The position numbers and the translations under genes are program-made. Shown one piece after another: positions 35,668 to 44,347 of a stretch of DNA of 64,000 nucleotides. Numbering within the stretch: position 1 is the first letter of the stretch; each line of letters starts with the position of its first letter. The stretch spans positions 3,410,001 through 3,474,000 of the forward strand of contig NZ_JAFBCB010000001.1 of NCBI RefSeq assembly GCF_016907455.1, in the 5' to 3' direction. A model generated the notes under the pieces. It saw nothing but the letters and a program-made list of their open reading frames with translations, had not been told where the DNA came from and made no database searches. The stretch comes from Brachybacterium muris (GTDB lineage: Bacteria > Actinomycetota > Actinomycetes > Actinomycetales > Dermabacteraceae).

Positions 35668-37221
35668 TCAGTACCCGAACGCCAGCGGCGCCTGGTCGTC
35701 GGTCTCCACCCACACGGCCTTCGGCTCGGAGTACTCCAGCAGGCCGTCCCATCCGCTGGAGCGGCCGTGGCCGGAGTGGCCGAAGCCGCCGAAGGGGGCC
35801 ATCACGTTGATGGTCTTGTAGCTATTGACCCAGATGGTGCCGGCCCGCAACCGCCGCGCCACCCGGTGGGCACGGTCCACGGCCCCGGTCCACACCGCGC
35901 CCGCCAGACCGAACTCGGTGGCGTTAGCCAGCTCGATCGCCTCGGCCTCGGTGTCGAAGGGGATCGCGGCGACCACCGGCCCGAACACCTCCTGCTGGGC
36001 GATCGGGTCGGTGTTGGACACCCCTGCCAGCAGCGTGGGCGGGAAGAAGAACCCCTCACGGTCCAGGCGGGCACCACCGGCGACCACCTGCGCTGTCCCG
36101 GCCGCGGCGTCCACCAGTTCGGTGATGCGCTCCAGCTGGGCGCGGTTCTGCACCGGCCCCACCTGGGTGTCGGCCGCCAACGGGTCACCCTGCTGGATGC
36201 TGCGGGCCAGCTCCCCGAGCCGCTCCACCACCTGGTCATGCACCGAGCGCTGCACCAGCAGCCGGGACCCGGCCACACAGCTCTGCCCGGCACCGGAGAA
36301 GATCGCGGCGGCCGCCCCGCCCACGGCGCGGTTCAGGTCCGCATCCTCGAACACGATGTTGGCGCTCTTGCCCCCCAGCTCCAGCACACAGGGGATCAGC
36401 GCCTCACCGGCCGCAGCCGCGATGCGCCTGCCCGTGGCGGGTGACCCCACGAACACCACCTTGCCGATCCCGGGATGGGTGACCAGGCGCTGCCCGGCCG
36501 TCGGCCCCAGCCCGGCGATCACCGCCACCAGGCCCCGCGGGGCGCCGGCCTGCTCCACCAGGGAAGCCAGCACGATCGAGGTCAGGGGAGTGAGCTCGGA
36601 GGGCTTCAGCACCACACCGTTGCCGGCCGCGAGCGCCGGAGCGAGCTGCCAGCCGGCGGTGAACACCGGCGCGTTCCACGGCGTCATCTGGGCGACCACC
36701 CCGTAGGGCTCGCGCAGTGTGTAGGTGAGGTGGCTGGTGGGCACGGGGATCGTCTCGCCGTGCTGCTTGTCCGCCCAGCCCGCGTAGTACTCGAACATCT
36801 CGGCGACCTTGGTGGTCTCCGCGCGGGCGTCGCCCAGGATCTTGCCGCCGGTGCGGGCCTCCAGCCGTGCGATCGGTTCGAGCTGCTCGCGCACCAGCTG
36901 GCCGATGCGCCACAGCACCCGGCCGCGGTCCGAGGCGGTCATCCCCCACCAGCGCTGCTGCGCGATGCGGGCCGACTGCACTGCCGCGTCCACCGCCTCC
37001 TCGCCGCCGTCGCGGTAGGTGAACAGCTGCTGCTCGGTCGCGGGGTCGATCAGCGGCACCTCGTCGCCGTCGCCGCTGTGCACGACGCCGTCGATCCAGC
37101 TGCCCACGGCGTCGGAGCCCATCAACTGGGCCCACAGTGCGGGGGCGGTGGCGGCGGGCGGCTGGGGGTCGGCCTGCTCAGAGGTGTCGTGCTGTCCGGG
37201 GGCGTGGTCAGGGGCGGTCAT
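35668..37221 (-). CDS. NAD(P)-dependent aldehyde dehydrogenase
   Basis: This cytoplasmic enzyme of 517 residues oxidises an aldehyde to the acid. The general-base Glu is in LELGGKSANIVFEDADLNRA and the nucleophile Cys in FSGAGQSCVAGSRL; the cofactor loop is FVGSPATGRR and the end reads WVNSYKTIN and PFGGFGHSG. About 45 extra N-terminal residues (Pro/Gln/Ala-rich) precede the domain. The ATG overlaps the upstream dehydrogenase stop (ATGA). It is the last gene of a four-gene operon with two membrane proteins and a beta-hydroxyacid dehydrogenase, suggesting oxidation of a semialdehyde made by that enzyme. Confidence 0.93.
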   Translation of the reverse strand: MTAPDHAPGQHDTSEQADPQPPAATAPALWAQLMGSDAVGSWIDGVVHSGDGDEVPLIDPATEQQLFTYRDGGEEAVDAAVQSARIAQQRWWGMTASDRGRVLWRIGQLVREQLEPIARLEARTGGKILGDARAETTKVAEMFEYYAGWADKQHGETIPVPTSHLTYTLREPYGVVAQMTPWNAPVFTAGWQLAPALAAGNGVVLKPSELTPLTSIVLASLVEQAGAPRGLVAVIAGLGPTAGQRLVTHPGIGKVVFVGSPATGRRIAAAAGEALIPCVLELGGKSANIVFEDADLNRAVGGAAAAIFSGAGQSCVAGSRLLVQRSVHDQVVERLGELARSIQQGDPLAADTQVGPVQNRAQLERITELVDAAAGTAQVVAGGARLDREGFFFPPTLLAGVSNTDPIAQQEVFGPVVAAIPFDTEAEAIELANATEFGLAGAVWTGAVDRAHRVARRLRAGTIWVNSYKTINVMAPFGGFGHSGHGRSSGWDGLLEYSEPKAVWVETDDQAPLAFGY

Positions 37222-38051
37222 CGCGTGGTCACCATCCTGTTGAAGTCGTCGGCAGGGCCCACCTGCTCGCGCAGGCCGGCCCACATTCGTTCGGCTGCCT
37301 CCACCAGTGGGGAGGAGGCGCCCTGTTCGGCCACCATCTCGGCGGCGAGGGCCACGTCCCGGGCCATCAGGCCCACCGGGAAACCGGAGTCGAAGTCACC
37401 GGTGAGAACCCAGCGGGGCAGATTCACCTCGGTGACGGCGCTGCGACCGGAGGCGGTGTTGATCGCCGCCAGCAGGCGCTCCAGCTCCACGCCGGAGTTC
37501 TCCGCGACGCCGTGCAGGGCCTGGGCGGCGGCCAGGTGGATGCCGCACAGCAGGTTGTTCATCAGCTTCGCGGTGTTGCCCGCGCCCACCTCCCCTACGT
37601 GGTTCACGTTGGTGGCCAGCGGTTCGAGGGCCTCCAGCACGGCGGGCAGGTGCTGTTCGGGGCAGCCCAGGAACACGGTGAGCTGTCCTGTGGCGGCGCC
37701 GGAGGGTCCGCCGGAGACGGGGGCGTCCACCAGCACGTGGTCGTTCTCGGCGAGGTGCTCGGCGCGGCGTCGGGTGTCGTCCGGCGGGCAGGTGCTGGCA
37801 TCGATCACCAGCAGCTGGTGGGGTGCCTGGTCGAGGGCCGGCAGGATCTGGTCGACCTGCTCGGTGCCCGGCAGGGACAGCACGACGGTGCGGGCCCCGG
37901 CGAGCGCCTCGGCCAGCTCCATGCGCTCCACCCCGTCGGGCGTGGGGCCGGCGCCGGGATCGACGCCGAGCACGCGGTGGCCGGCGCGCACCAGGGTGGC
38001 GGCCATGCCGCCGCCCATGTGGCCCAGGCCCACCACGGCGAATGCGCTCAT
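37218..38051 (-). CDS. 3-hydroxyisobutyrate dehydrogenase-family oxidoreductase
   Basis: This is a 277-residue NAD(P)-dependent beta-hydroxyacid dehydrogenase. The N-terminal Rossmann motif is FAVVGLGHMGGGMA. The substrate-binding motif is DAPVSGGPSGAATGQLTVFLG and the catalytic Lys is in GAGNTAKLMNNLL. Family members convert 3-hydroxyisobutyrate, tartronate or related acids to semialdehydes. The start shares one base with the stop of the upstream membrane gene and the stop overlaps the aldehyde dehydrogenase start. The pair forms a hydroxyacid-to-semialdehyde-to-acid route. Confidence 0.9.
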   Translation of the reverse strand: MSAFAVVGLGHMGGGMAATLVRAGHRVLGVDPGAGPTPDGVERMELAEALAGARTVVLSLPGTEQVDQILPALDQAPHQLLVIDASTCPPDDTRRRAEHLAENDHVLVDAPVSGGPSGAATGQLTVFLGCPEQHLPAVLEALEPLATNVNHVGEVGAGNTAKLMNNLLCGIHLAAAQALHGVAENSGVELERLLAAINTASGRSAVTEVNLPRWVLTGDFDSGFPVGLMARDVALAAEMVAEQGASSPLVEAAERMWAGLREQVGPADDFNRMVTTR

Positions 38052-38584
38052 CAGCCGGTCACCCGCAGCGTGATCTCGGCGATCAGGGCGGAGCCCACAT
38101 AAGTGCCGGTGAACACCAGGAACGCGATGATCAGGATCTTCCAGCCGGACCGGCGCATCACGTCCAGCTCCATGCGGCTGATCGCGAAGCCCGCGTAGGC
38201 CAGCGGCGGCACCGCGAGGGCCAGGAAGTCGATCCCGCTGACCAGCGGCAGGATCGCCCCGCTCCACGGCAGCATCGGCAGGGTGAACAGGATCGCCACC
38301 AGCGAGATCCATGCGACCGACGGCAGGCGCAGCGGCACGTACTTGGTCAGCAGCAGCCCGCCGATGCACATCACGTACAGCACCGCCAGGCCGATCACGA
38401 TGTCGATCACCGACAGGTCGGTGGCGAGCATCTGGATCGGCACCGCGATCAGCGACACGATGGCCACGTCGCGAAGGGTGGGCAGCAGCTGGATCTGTTT
38501 CTCGTCGCCGGCGGCGAAGTCGAGGTCGGTCAGGTCGTCCTTGGGCAGCTCGGGCCCGGTGGGGGTGGCGTCGGCGGTGGTCAT
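38051..38584 (-). CDS. Small membrane protein, partner of the DUF3100 protein
   Basis: This is a 177-residue integral membrane protein that I do not recognise by family name. After about 35 cytoplasmic residues it has some five hydrophobic helices (AIVSLIAVPIQML, IDIVIGLAVLYVMCIGGLLL, WISLVAILFTLPML, FLALAVPPLAYAGFA, ILIIAFLVFTGTYVGSALIA). The ATG overlaps the DUF3100 stop (ATGA), so the two are made together and probably form one transporter. The Lys-Tyr-Val-Pro segment after helix 2 resembles small permease halves of two-gene carriers. Confidence 0.7.
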   Translation of the reverse strand: MTTADATPTGPELPKDDLTDLDFAAGDEKQIQLLPTLRDVAIVSLIAVPIQMLATDLSVIDIVIGLAVLYVMCIGGLLLTKYVPLRLPSVAWISLVAILFTLPMLPWSGAILPLVSGIDFLALAVPPLAYAGFAISRMELDVMRRSGWKILIIAFLVFTGTYVGSALIAEITLRVTG

Positions 38585-39525
38585 CGCAGCTCGTCCTTCC
38601 CGCTGGTGGGGGTGGTGGGATCGGCCGACGGGCCGGTGGCGGAGCCGGTCGTGGTCCCGGTGTTTCCTGCCGGGTGGGCGGCCGCCGCGGCAGCCCGGCG
38701 CTCACGACGGGTGCGCGGGTTGCCAGGGTCGTCGGGCCTGGCCCAGCGGTACATCCACTCCACCAGCGGCAGGGCCACGAACAGGCTCACGTACATGCCG
38801 GTGGCGTAGGTGAGCAGGTTGGAGGAGCCGGCCAGCGCCGTGATGGTCTCGGTGGCGGCGGGGTCAGCGGCCGACAGGGCCCCGGCGCACGCGGCCATCA
38901 TGGAGCCGGAGCCGATGCCGCACGCCATGGCCAGGGCCTCCACGCTGAACAGGCCGGAGGTGGAGAACAGTGAGGCCAGCACCGCGAAGATGAACGTGCC
39001 GAACAGGGTGCCCATCACGTACACGCCCAGCACGCCGGTGCCCTCGGCGCTGCGCAGCCCGTAGCGGTCGGCAATGATCGCGATGTTCGGCTCGCGGGCG
39101 ATGGAGTGCACGGCACCGACGGACTCGCGGCCCATCCGCAGGATCCACACGGCGATCGGGAACGCCAGGATGATGGTGCCCAGGTTGCCGATCTCCTGCA
39201 GCAGCAGGGCGGGGCCGGACTTGATCACCAGCTCGATGCCGGGGCCGATGTCCGCACCGAAGCGGGCGATGAACGGCATCAGCGCCACCACGATCAGCGG
39301 CCCGGCAGCAGCGGCCCGCTCCCGGGAGACCACCTTCTTCATGAACCCCGCGACGTTGGGGTTCAGCAGCAGGGCGATCACGAAGGCGTAAAGCATCGGC
39401 AGCAGCAGCACGGCGCCGATACCGATGGGGATGCGGCGCACCCCGATCAACTGGGCCAGGATGCCGACGACCAGCACCAGCAGGTGCAGCGGCCAGAGCC
39501 TGGCGAAACCGCGGGCGGTCTCCAT
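38581..39525 (-). CDS. DUF3100 integral membrane protein, putative permease
   Basis: This 314-residue protein has about eight membrane helices. The DUF3100 pattern is visible in LHLLVLVVGILAQLIG, then AALLLNPN-like AFVIALLLNPNVAG, and the glycine-rich stretch ALAMACGIGSGSMMAACAGA. The soluble C-terminus is Arg/Ala and Thr/Gly-rich. A ribosome site GAGGAG precedes ATG 39525, and TACGCT (39613 to 39608) is a possible -10. DUF3100 proteins are uncharacterised; the operon with two dehydrogenases suggests uptake of a small carboxylic or hydroxy acid (inference). Confidence 0.82.
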   Translation of the reverse strand: METARGFARLWPLHLLVLVVGILAQLIGVRRIPIGIGAVLLLPMLYAFVIALLLNPNVAGFMKKVVSRERAAAAGPLIVVALMPFIARFGADIGPGIELVIKSGPALLLQEIGNLGTIILAFPIAVWILRMGRESVGAVHSIAREPNIAIIADRYGLRSAEGTGVLGVYVMGTLFGTFIFAVLASLFSTSGLFSVEALAMACGIGSGSMMAACAGALSAADPAATETITALAGSSNLLTYATGMYVSLFVALPLVEWMYRWARPDDPGNPRTRRERRAAAAAAHPAGNTGTTTGSATGPSADPTTPTSGKDELR

Positions 39526-39736
39526 GGGGTGCTCCTCGGGGACAGGCCCCAGGCGGTCAGGTCATCCTCGATGCGTCCAGGCCGTTCCTGCGGCAGGCTT
39601 ACCCCGGAGCGTAGGCGGGCACGAGGGGATGCGGCAGGGACGTCCGTCTCCCGGACTCGGATGGGCATGATGACCTCGGGCCTGGGCCCGCAGGCGCTGC
39701 CTGCCGAGGATGCTGCTGCCCAAGACGAGCAACGGT

Positions 39737-40741
39737 TCAGTCCTTCTCGAGGGTGACCGGCTGCCCGGTGCGCACGGACTCCTGAGCGGCGGCGACGATC
39801 CGCACGGTGCGCAGGCCCGTCTCCCCCGTCGGCTCCACGGCCTCCCCGGTGCTCACGGCATCCAGGAACGCGTCGATCAGCAGGGCGTCGTAGTTCGGGC
39901 CGTAGGCCAGCCACTGGCCCTGCCCGCCGACGTGCTGGGCGAAGGCGTCGATGTGCATCTGGCCGCCGGTGCCCAGGGCCTGCAGGGTCAGCCCGCCCCA
40001 GGTGGGAGAGTTCTTGGGCTGGGACCAGGAGCAGTCGATGGTGGCGACCAGGCCGGAGTCGTAGGTGAGGGTGACCAGGCCGCCGGTCTCGGCGTCCTCG
40101 CCGGCGGTGTCGGCCCACAGGATGCGGTTGGACACCGCGTGCACGGTACGGGGGGCGCCGAACATCGAGTCCAGGATAGCGGCCAGGTGCACGGTGTGGT
40201 CCACCATGGCGCCGCCGCCGGAGAGCTCCGCATCGCTGAACCACGCCCTCCCCGCCGGGAGCAGGCCGTTGTTGGTGCCGGTCAGGCCGACGACCTGACC
40301 GAGGGCTCCTTCGGCCACCGCGGTGCGCAGCGCCTCCACGGCGGGGGCGAAGTGCACAGGGAAGGCGGTCATCAGCACCACGCCGGCCTCGCGGCAGGCA
40401 TCGACCATGGCTTCGGCATCGGCGACCGTGGTGGCCAGCGGCTTCTCGCACAGCACGTGCACGCCGCGGCGGGCGGCCTCCAGCACCTGGTCGCGGTGAT
40501 GGGCGTTGGCGCTGGTCACGATCACGGCGTCGGGGCCGTCCGGCCAGGCGTTCCAGGCATCCTCATCGGAGGGGACCAGGCGGCCGCCGGGCCCGGTGCG
40601 GTACTCGCCGAAGCCTTCGGGGTCCGAGACCACCAGGTCCACGTCGCCGCGGGCCTCGAGGGCTGCCGCGTAGGAGAGCGCATGGGTGTGGGCGATGCTC
40701 AGGATCGCGACCGTGAGGCGGGGGGTGTTCTGGTTCAGCAT
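39737..40741 (-). CDS. Gfo/Idh/MocA-family oxidoreductase
   Basis: This 334-residue NAD(P)-dependent oxidoreductase probably acts on a sugar or cyclitol. The N-terminal Rossmann part reads LTVAILSIAHTHALSYAAAL, a variant in which the usual GxGxxG is replaced by a Ser/His-rich loop, as in some sub-families of this group. The conserved CEKPLATTVADAEAM carries the EKP motif. The C-terminal beta-sheet domain contains GGAMVDHTVHLAAIL with the typical GGxxxDxxxH motif. Its ATG lies seven bases inside the upstream paralogue, so both are co-translated. Confidence 0.88.
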   Translation of the reverse strand: MLNQNTPRLTVAILSIAHTHALSYAAALEARGDVDLVVSDPEGFGEYRTGPGGRLVPSDEDAWNAWPDGPDAVIVTSANAHHRDQVLEAARRGVHVLCEKPLATTVADAEAMVDACREAGVVLMTAFPVHFAPAVEALRTAVAEGALGQVVGLTGTNNGLLPAGRAWFSDAELSGGGAMVDHTVHLAAILDSMFGAPRTVHAVSNRILWADTAGEDAETGGLVTLTYDSGLVATIDCSWSQPKNSPTWGGLTLQALGTGGQMHIDAFAQHVGGQGQWLAYGPNYDALLIDAFLDAVSTGEAVEPTGETGLRTVRIVAAAQESVRTGQPVTLEKD

Positions 40742-41727
40742 GGGATGCTCCGTCCGGTGCGCAGGGACTCGAGGGCAGCACGGGACACCTCGACGGCGTA
40801 CGCGCCGTCGGCCGCGGAGACCCGGGTGGGGGTGCCGCTGGTGATGGCCGCGGTGAACTCGAGGATCTCCTCGGTGTACGGGCTGCGGATGCCGCTGACG
40901 TCGGGCAGGTAGCCTCCCTGCTCCTCACGTCGAGCTGAGGCCACGACATCCAGCACCACGCCGGGGTCGCCCGCGGAGTCGTACTGCAGGCGGCCGGCAT
41001 CACCGGCGATGTCGAAGGTGTAGCGGAAGGCGGTGCCGGGCGGGCCCCACAGCCCACGGCAGTGGCTGATGGCGCCGCCCTCATGGGTGAGGACCACGTG
41101 GCCGGTGCGCACCGTGTGGGGGCCGACGCCCACCGACTGCTGCGCGTACACGCTGGTCACGGGCCCGGTAATCCAGATCGCCTGGTCGAGGTCGTGGATC
41201 ATCTGGTCCATGATGATGCCGCCGGAGGCCTCGTCGTCGGCGTACCAGTCCTGGCCCGGTGCCTCACCGGTGCGTTCGTAGCGCAGCACGGCGGGCGTGC
41301 CCACGGCGCCGGCATCGACCGCCTGCTTCGCAGCGGCGTACTGCGGGAAGTACCGCACCACGTGAGCAGGGAACAGGTGGAGCCCCGCGCGCTCGGCGTG
41401 CTCCACCACGGCGCGGGAGTCCTCGACGGTGAGCGTCAGCGGCTTCTCGCACACCACATGGCAGCCGGCATCGAGGGCCTGGTGAACGATCCCTGCGTGG
41501 GAGGGGGTGGGGGTGCACACGTCCACCACGTCCACCGCGGCCAGCAGGTCGTCGAGGGCCTCGTGCACGGTGGCGCCGTACTGCTCGGCGAAGGCCTCGG
41601 CACCGGAATGGCTGTAGCAGTGCAGGTCCACGCCCTGCTCGATCCAGCCGGGGGCGTGCTCGTGGGAGATCCCACCGGTGCCGATGATGCCGACGCGCAG
41701 GCCCTGCACTCGGTCGGGGTGGGGCAT
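40735..41727 (-). CDS. Gfo/Idh/MocA-family oxidoreductase
   Basis: This 330-residue member of the same family is the first gene of the pair. It has a canonical nucleotide loop LRVGIIGTGGISHEHAPGW, the EKP motif in CEKPLTLTVEDSRAV and the catalytic-site motif in ASGGIIMDQMIHDLDQ. ATG 41727 follows GGAGAGACGA; a longer in-frame upstream reading has poor coding character. Two coupled enzymes of this family often carry out successive or reverse oxidations on inositol-like or keto sugars. No importer adjoins, so the substrate is open. Confidence 0.9.
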   Translation of the reverse strand: MPHPDRVQGLRVGIIGTGGISHEHAPGWIEQGVDLHCYSHSGAEAFAEQYGATVHEALDDLLAAVDVVDVCTPTPSHAGIVHQALDAGCHVVCEKPLTLTVEDSRAVVEHAERAGLHLFPAHVVRYFPQYAAAKQAVDAGAVGTPAVLRYERTGEAPGQDWYADDEASGGIIMDQMIHDLDQAIWITGPVTSVYAQQSVGVGPHTVRTGHVVLTHEGGAISHCRGLWGPPGTAFRYTFDIAGDAGRLQYDSAGDPGVVLDVVASARREEQGGYLPDVSGIRSPYTEEILEFTAAITSGTPTRVSAADGAYAVEVSRAALESLRTGRSIPC

Positions 41728-41912
41728 GTCGTCTCTCCGTCGCTGGAGGTCGGTGGGCGGGCACCGGGTGGCCCCGGTGCCCACGAGCCGCGTAGGGCCC
41801 GCGCATGCTCGTCCCCGGGCGCACCCGGGTTCGCACATCGATCCTAGCCCGGTCCGTGCACGTTCACGAGGGGGCCGGGCGCGCAGGCGTGGTCCGCGGG
41901 GCCGGCGGAGGG

Positions 41913-42410
41913 TCAGCCCTTCTGCAGCAGCGGCGCGATCTCCTCGGCCCAGGCGCGCACGGCGTCGAGGTCGCGGAAGTCGCCGGTGGGGGTGCGCATC
42001 GACTTCAGCAGCAGGCGCTCGTGCATCGGGATCTTGTCCATGATCACCCAGCCGGGGAAGTTCTTCACCGCCACCGGGGAGAAGCCCAGCATCTCCACGA
42101 AGGAGTCGGCCGCCTTCTGCTTGCCGCCCTTGGCCGGGTCCGCTGCGGAGCCCGAGCAGGTGAAGAAGGCCATCGGCTTGGTGGACAGGACCTCGCGGTG
42201 GGACTTGGCCCAGGCGGTAGCGGGCTTCTCGGCGGCATCGATGCGCACGCCGGAGCCGAGCACCACGGCGTCGTACCCGGTGGGGTCCGGTGACTGGTCC
42301 ACGTCCACCAGCTCCGCGGGGACACCGGCGGCGGTGAGGGTCTCGGTGATGGTCTCGGCCAGGGTCCTGGTGGCCCCGGAGTGGGTGGCGTACGCGACGA
42401 GAACGGTCAT
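41913..42410 (-). CDS. Flavodoxin-domain protein (HemG-like)
   Basis: This 165-residue FMN-binding protein begins TVLVAYATHSGATRTLAETI, the phosphate-binding loop of flavodoxins, followed by the isoalloxazine-contact region VVLGSGVRI. The overall form fits the protoporphyrinogen-oxidase-like flavodoxin group. hemD lies 2 kb away on the same strand, but the two are separated by other genes, so a link to haem synthesis is only suggestive. GATAGT stands eight bases before ATG 42410, so the message may be leaderless. Confidence 0.82.
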   Translation of the reverse strand: MTVLVAYATHSGATRTLAETITETLTAAGVPAELVDVDQSPDPTGYDAVVLGSGVRIDAAEKPATAWAKSHREVLSTKPMAFFTCSGSAADPAKGGKQKAADSFVEMLGFSPVAVKNFPGWVIMDKIPMHERLLLKSMRTPTGDFRDLDAVRAWAEEIAPLLQKG

Positions 42411-42573
42411 GCGTTCACTATCGCACCGCGCGCCGCCACCCGCCCGGGACTTCGTCACTGCGGTGCCGGTGCCGGACCTGTCCGCGCACCCCGGTTCGAC
42501 GATCGATCGCAGACGCTCATCACCAGAGCGCGCACGCCCCATCACCTCATCACCGCAGCACCGCAGCACGACA

Positions 42574-42614
42574 GAACCGCCCCGCGGGTGGTCAGGACAC
42601 CCACGGGGCGGTTC
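42574..42614 (-). terminator. Hairpin downstream of the fucO pseudogene
   Basis: GAACCGCCCCGCGGGTG (42574-42590) pairs with CACCCACGGGGCGGTTC (42598-42614) with a single mismatch and a seven-base loop. It lies 27 bases beyond the original stop codon of the fucO homologue. No U-tract is present. Confidence 0.65.
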
Positions 42615-42640
42615 AGCCCTCCGTCACAGGACGGGAAGGA

Positions 42641-43792
42641 TCACAGCAGCGCCGCGTACAGCTCCCGGATCTCCTCGCGGGTGGCGGAGCGCGGGTTGCC
42701 AGGGGTGCACACGTCGGCGAAGGCGTCATCGGCCAGATCGTCCAGGCCCTCCTCGCTCACGCCCACCTCGCTGATCCTCGTGGGGTTGCCCAGGTCGCGG
42801 GTCAGGGCGGCGACGGCCTCGCAGGCGGCCTACCGCACCTCGGCGAGGCCCATCTCACGGGCTCTCTCGACACCGAAGGCCAGGGCGATGTCGCGGTACT
42901 TCTCACCGGTGTGCCCGGCGTTGTAGCGCATCACGGGGGCCAGCAGGATGCCGTTGGCCAGGCCATGCGGGGCGTTGTACCGGCCGCCCAGGGGGTGGGC
43001 CATGCCGTGCACCAGGCCCAGGCCCACGTTGGAGTAGCCCATGCCGGCGATGTAGCTGGCGTAGGCCATCTTCTCCACCGCCTCGGCGTCACCGTCTGCG
43101 GCCTTGCGGAGGTTCGCGGCGATCATCTGGATGGACTTCAGGTGCACCGCGTCGGACAGCTCCCAGGCTCCGGGGGTGATGTAGTCCTCGATGGCGTGGG
43201 TGAGGGCGTCCAGGCCGGTGGCGACCTTCAAGGAGCGGGGCATGCCGTCCATCAGGTCGGGATCCACGATGGCGATCACCGGGATGTCGTGCGGGTCTAC
43301 GCACACGAACTTCCGCTCCTTGGCGGTGTCGGCGATGACGTAGTTGATGGTGGTCTCGCTGGCGGTGCCGGCGGTGGTGGGGATGCCGATGATCGGGACC
43401 GCGGGGTGCTTGGTGTCGGCGACGCCCTCGAGGGAGAGCACGTCGGAGAACTCGGGGTTGGCGGCGATGATGCCGATGGCCTTGGCGGTGTCCTGCGGGG
43501 AGCCGCCGCCCAAGCCGATGATCACGTCGGCCCCGGAGTCCTGGAATGCCTTCACACCGGCCTGCACGTTCTCCACCGGCGGGTTGGGGACCACGTCCGA
43601 GAAGATCTCGTAGGGGAAGGAGGCCAGGTCCAGCAGGTCGGTGATGCGGGCGGCGGTGCCGGTCTCCAGCAGCACCGCATCGGTGATCAGGAAGGCCTTG
43701 GTGAAGCCGCGTCGGCGCAGCTCGGGCGCCAGCTCCTGCAGGGCGCCCCGGCCGAAGTAGCCGGTCTGGTTGACGATCATGCGGTAGGCCAT
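42641..43792 (-). pseudogene. fucO: Lactaldehyde reductase homologue (fucO) with an internal amber codon
   Basis: This is an iron-dependent group III alcohol dehydrogenase that would reduce L-lactaldehyde to 1,2-propanediol. The frame matches FucO over its whole length: IGLGGGSPQDTAKAIGI, IPTTAGTASETTINYV, CVDPHDIP, and the iron ligands in GLDALTHAIE, HGMAHPLGGRYNAPHG. At 42830-42832 a single TAG interrupts the frame after GLAEVR; the same frame then continues AACEAVAALTRDLGNP to a natural stop at 42641, giving the normal length of about 383 codons. The first 320 codons could give a truncated product lacking the C-terminal helices. No frameshift or other stop is seen. Confidence 0.85.
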
Positions 43793-44006
43793 GGAGTGGG
43801 TTCCTCTCGAACTCCGGTCGCGCGATGCGGCCTGGTGCAGTGGGTGTGCGGGGATGGGTCGTGGGTGTGCAGATGACCGCGATCGACGCCCCCGTAGGCG
43901 TCAATCGATTCACAGATACTGTCTACTCGACAGCCACCGGTACTGGGGCCGAACGTCCTGCCTCACCGACATACATCCCATGAATCCGAGGCGCCGACGA
44001 GTCAGC

Positions 44007-44128
44007 GACCCGGCTGCCCCACGCCCGATGCCCGACTGCCCCACCCAAGACCCGAGCGCTCCAGCTCAGGGGCCGGCTTCCCCCAGCCCAGGACCCGACT
44101 GGCCCACGCCCGGCGCCCGTCTGCCCCA
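44007..44128. repeat. Imperfect 37-bp direct repeat in a gene-free stretch
   Basis: The stretch 43793-44347 between fucO and hemD holds no gene I can support. Within it the 37 bases at 44007-44043 recur at 44092-44128 with five differences (both start GACCCG and end CTGCCCCA). The segment between is similarly C-rich. It looks like decayed duplicated sequence. Confidence 0.5.
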
Positions 44129-44166
44129 TGCACGGCGCGGGGCGTGGGTTGCGGGGACTGAGAGCG

Positions 44167-44207
44167 GGACGCACCTCAGAACCACATCCTGGTTCTGAGG
44201 TGCGTCC
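44167..44207. terminator. Perfect 18-bp stem-loop between fucO and hemD
   Basis: GGACGCACCTCAGAACCA (44167-44184) pairs without mismatch with the mirror arm at 44190-44207 around the loop CATCC. It stands 140 bases beyond the hemD stop on that gene's transcript. It could terminate hemD transcription or be a member of a palindromic repeat family. No U-tract follows on either strand. Confidence 0.5.
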
Positions 44208-44347
44208 GGCTCTGAATGTCCGGGCACCAGCTCCGGGCGCCTCCCGGGCATGACCCCGGCAAGAGCGGAGAGCAGGATCCATCCGATCTCTGCTTCCCGT
44301 CGTTCGAGCAGGCGGGGATCGGAGGCGTCCGCTCGTGCCAGCGGTCC

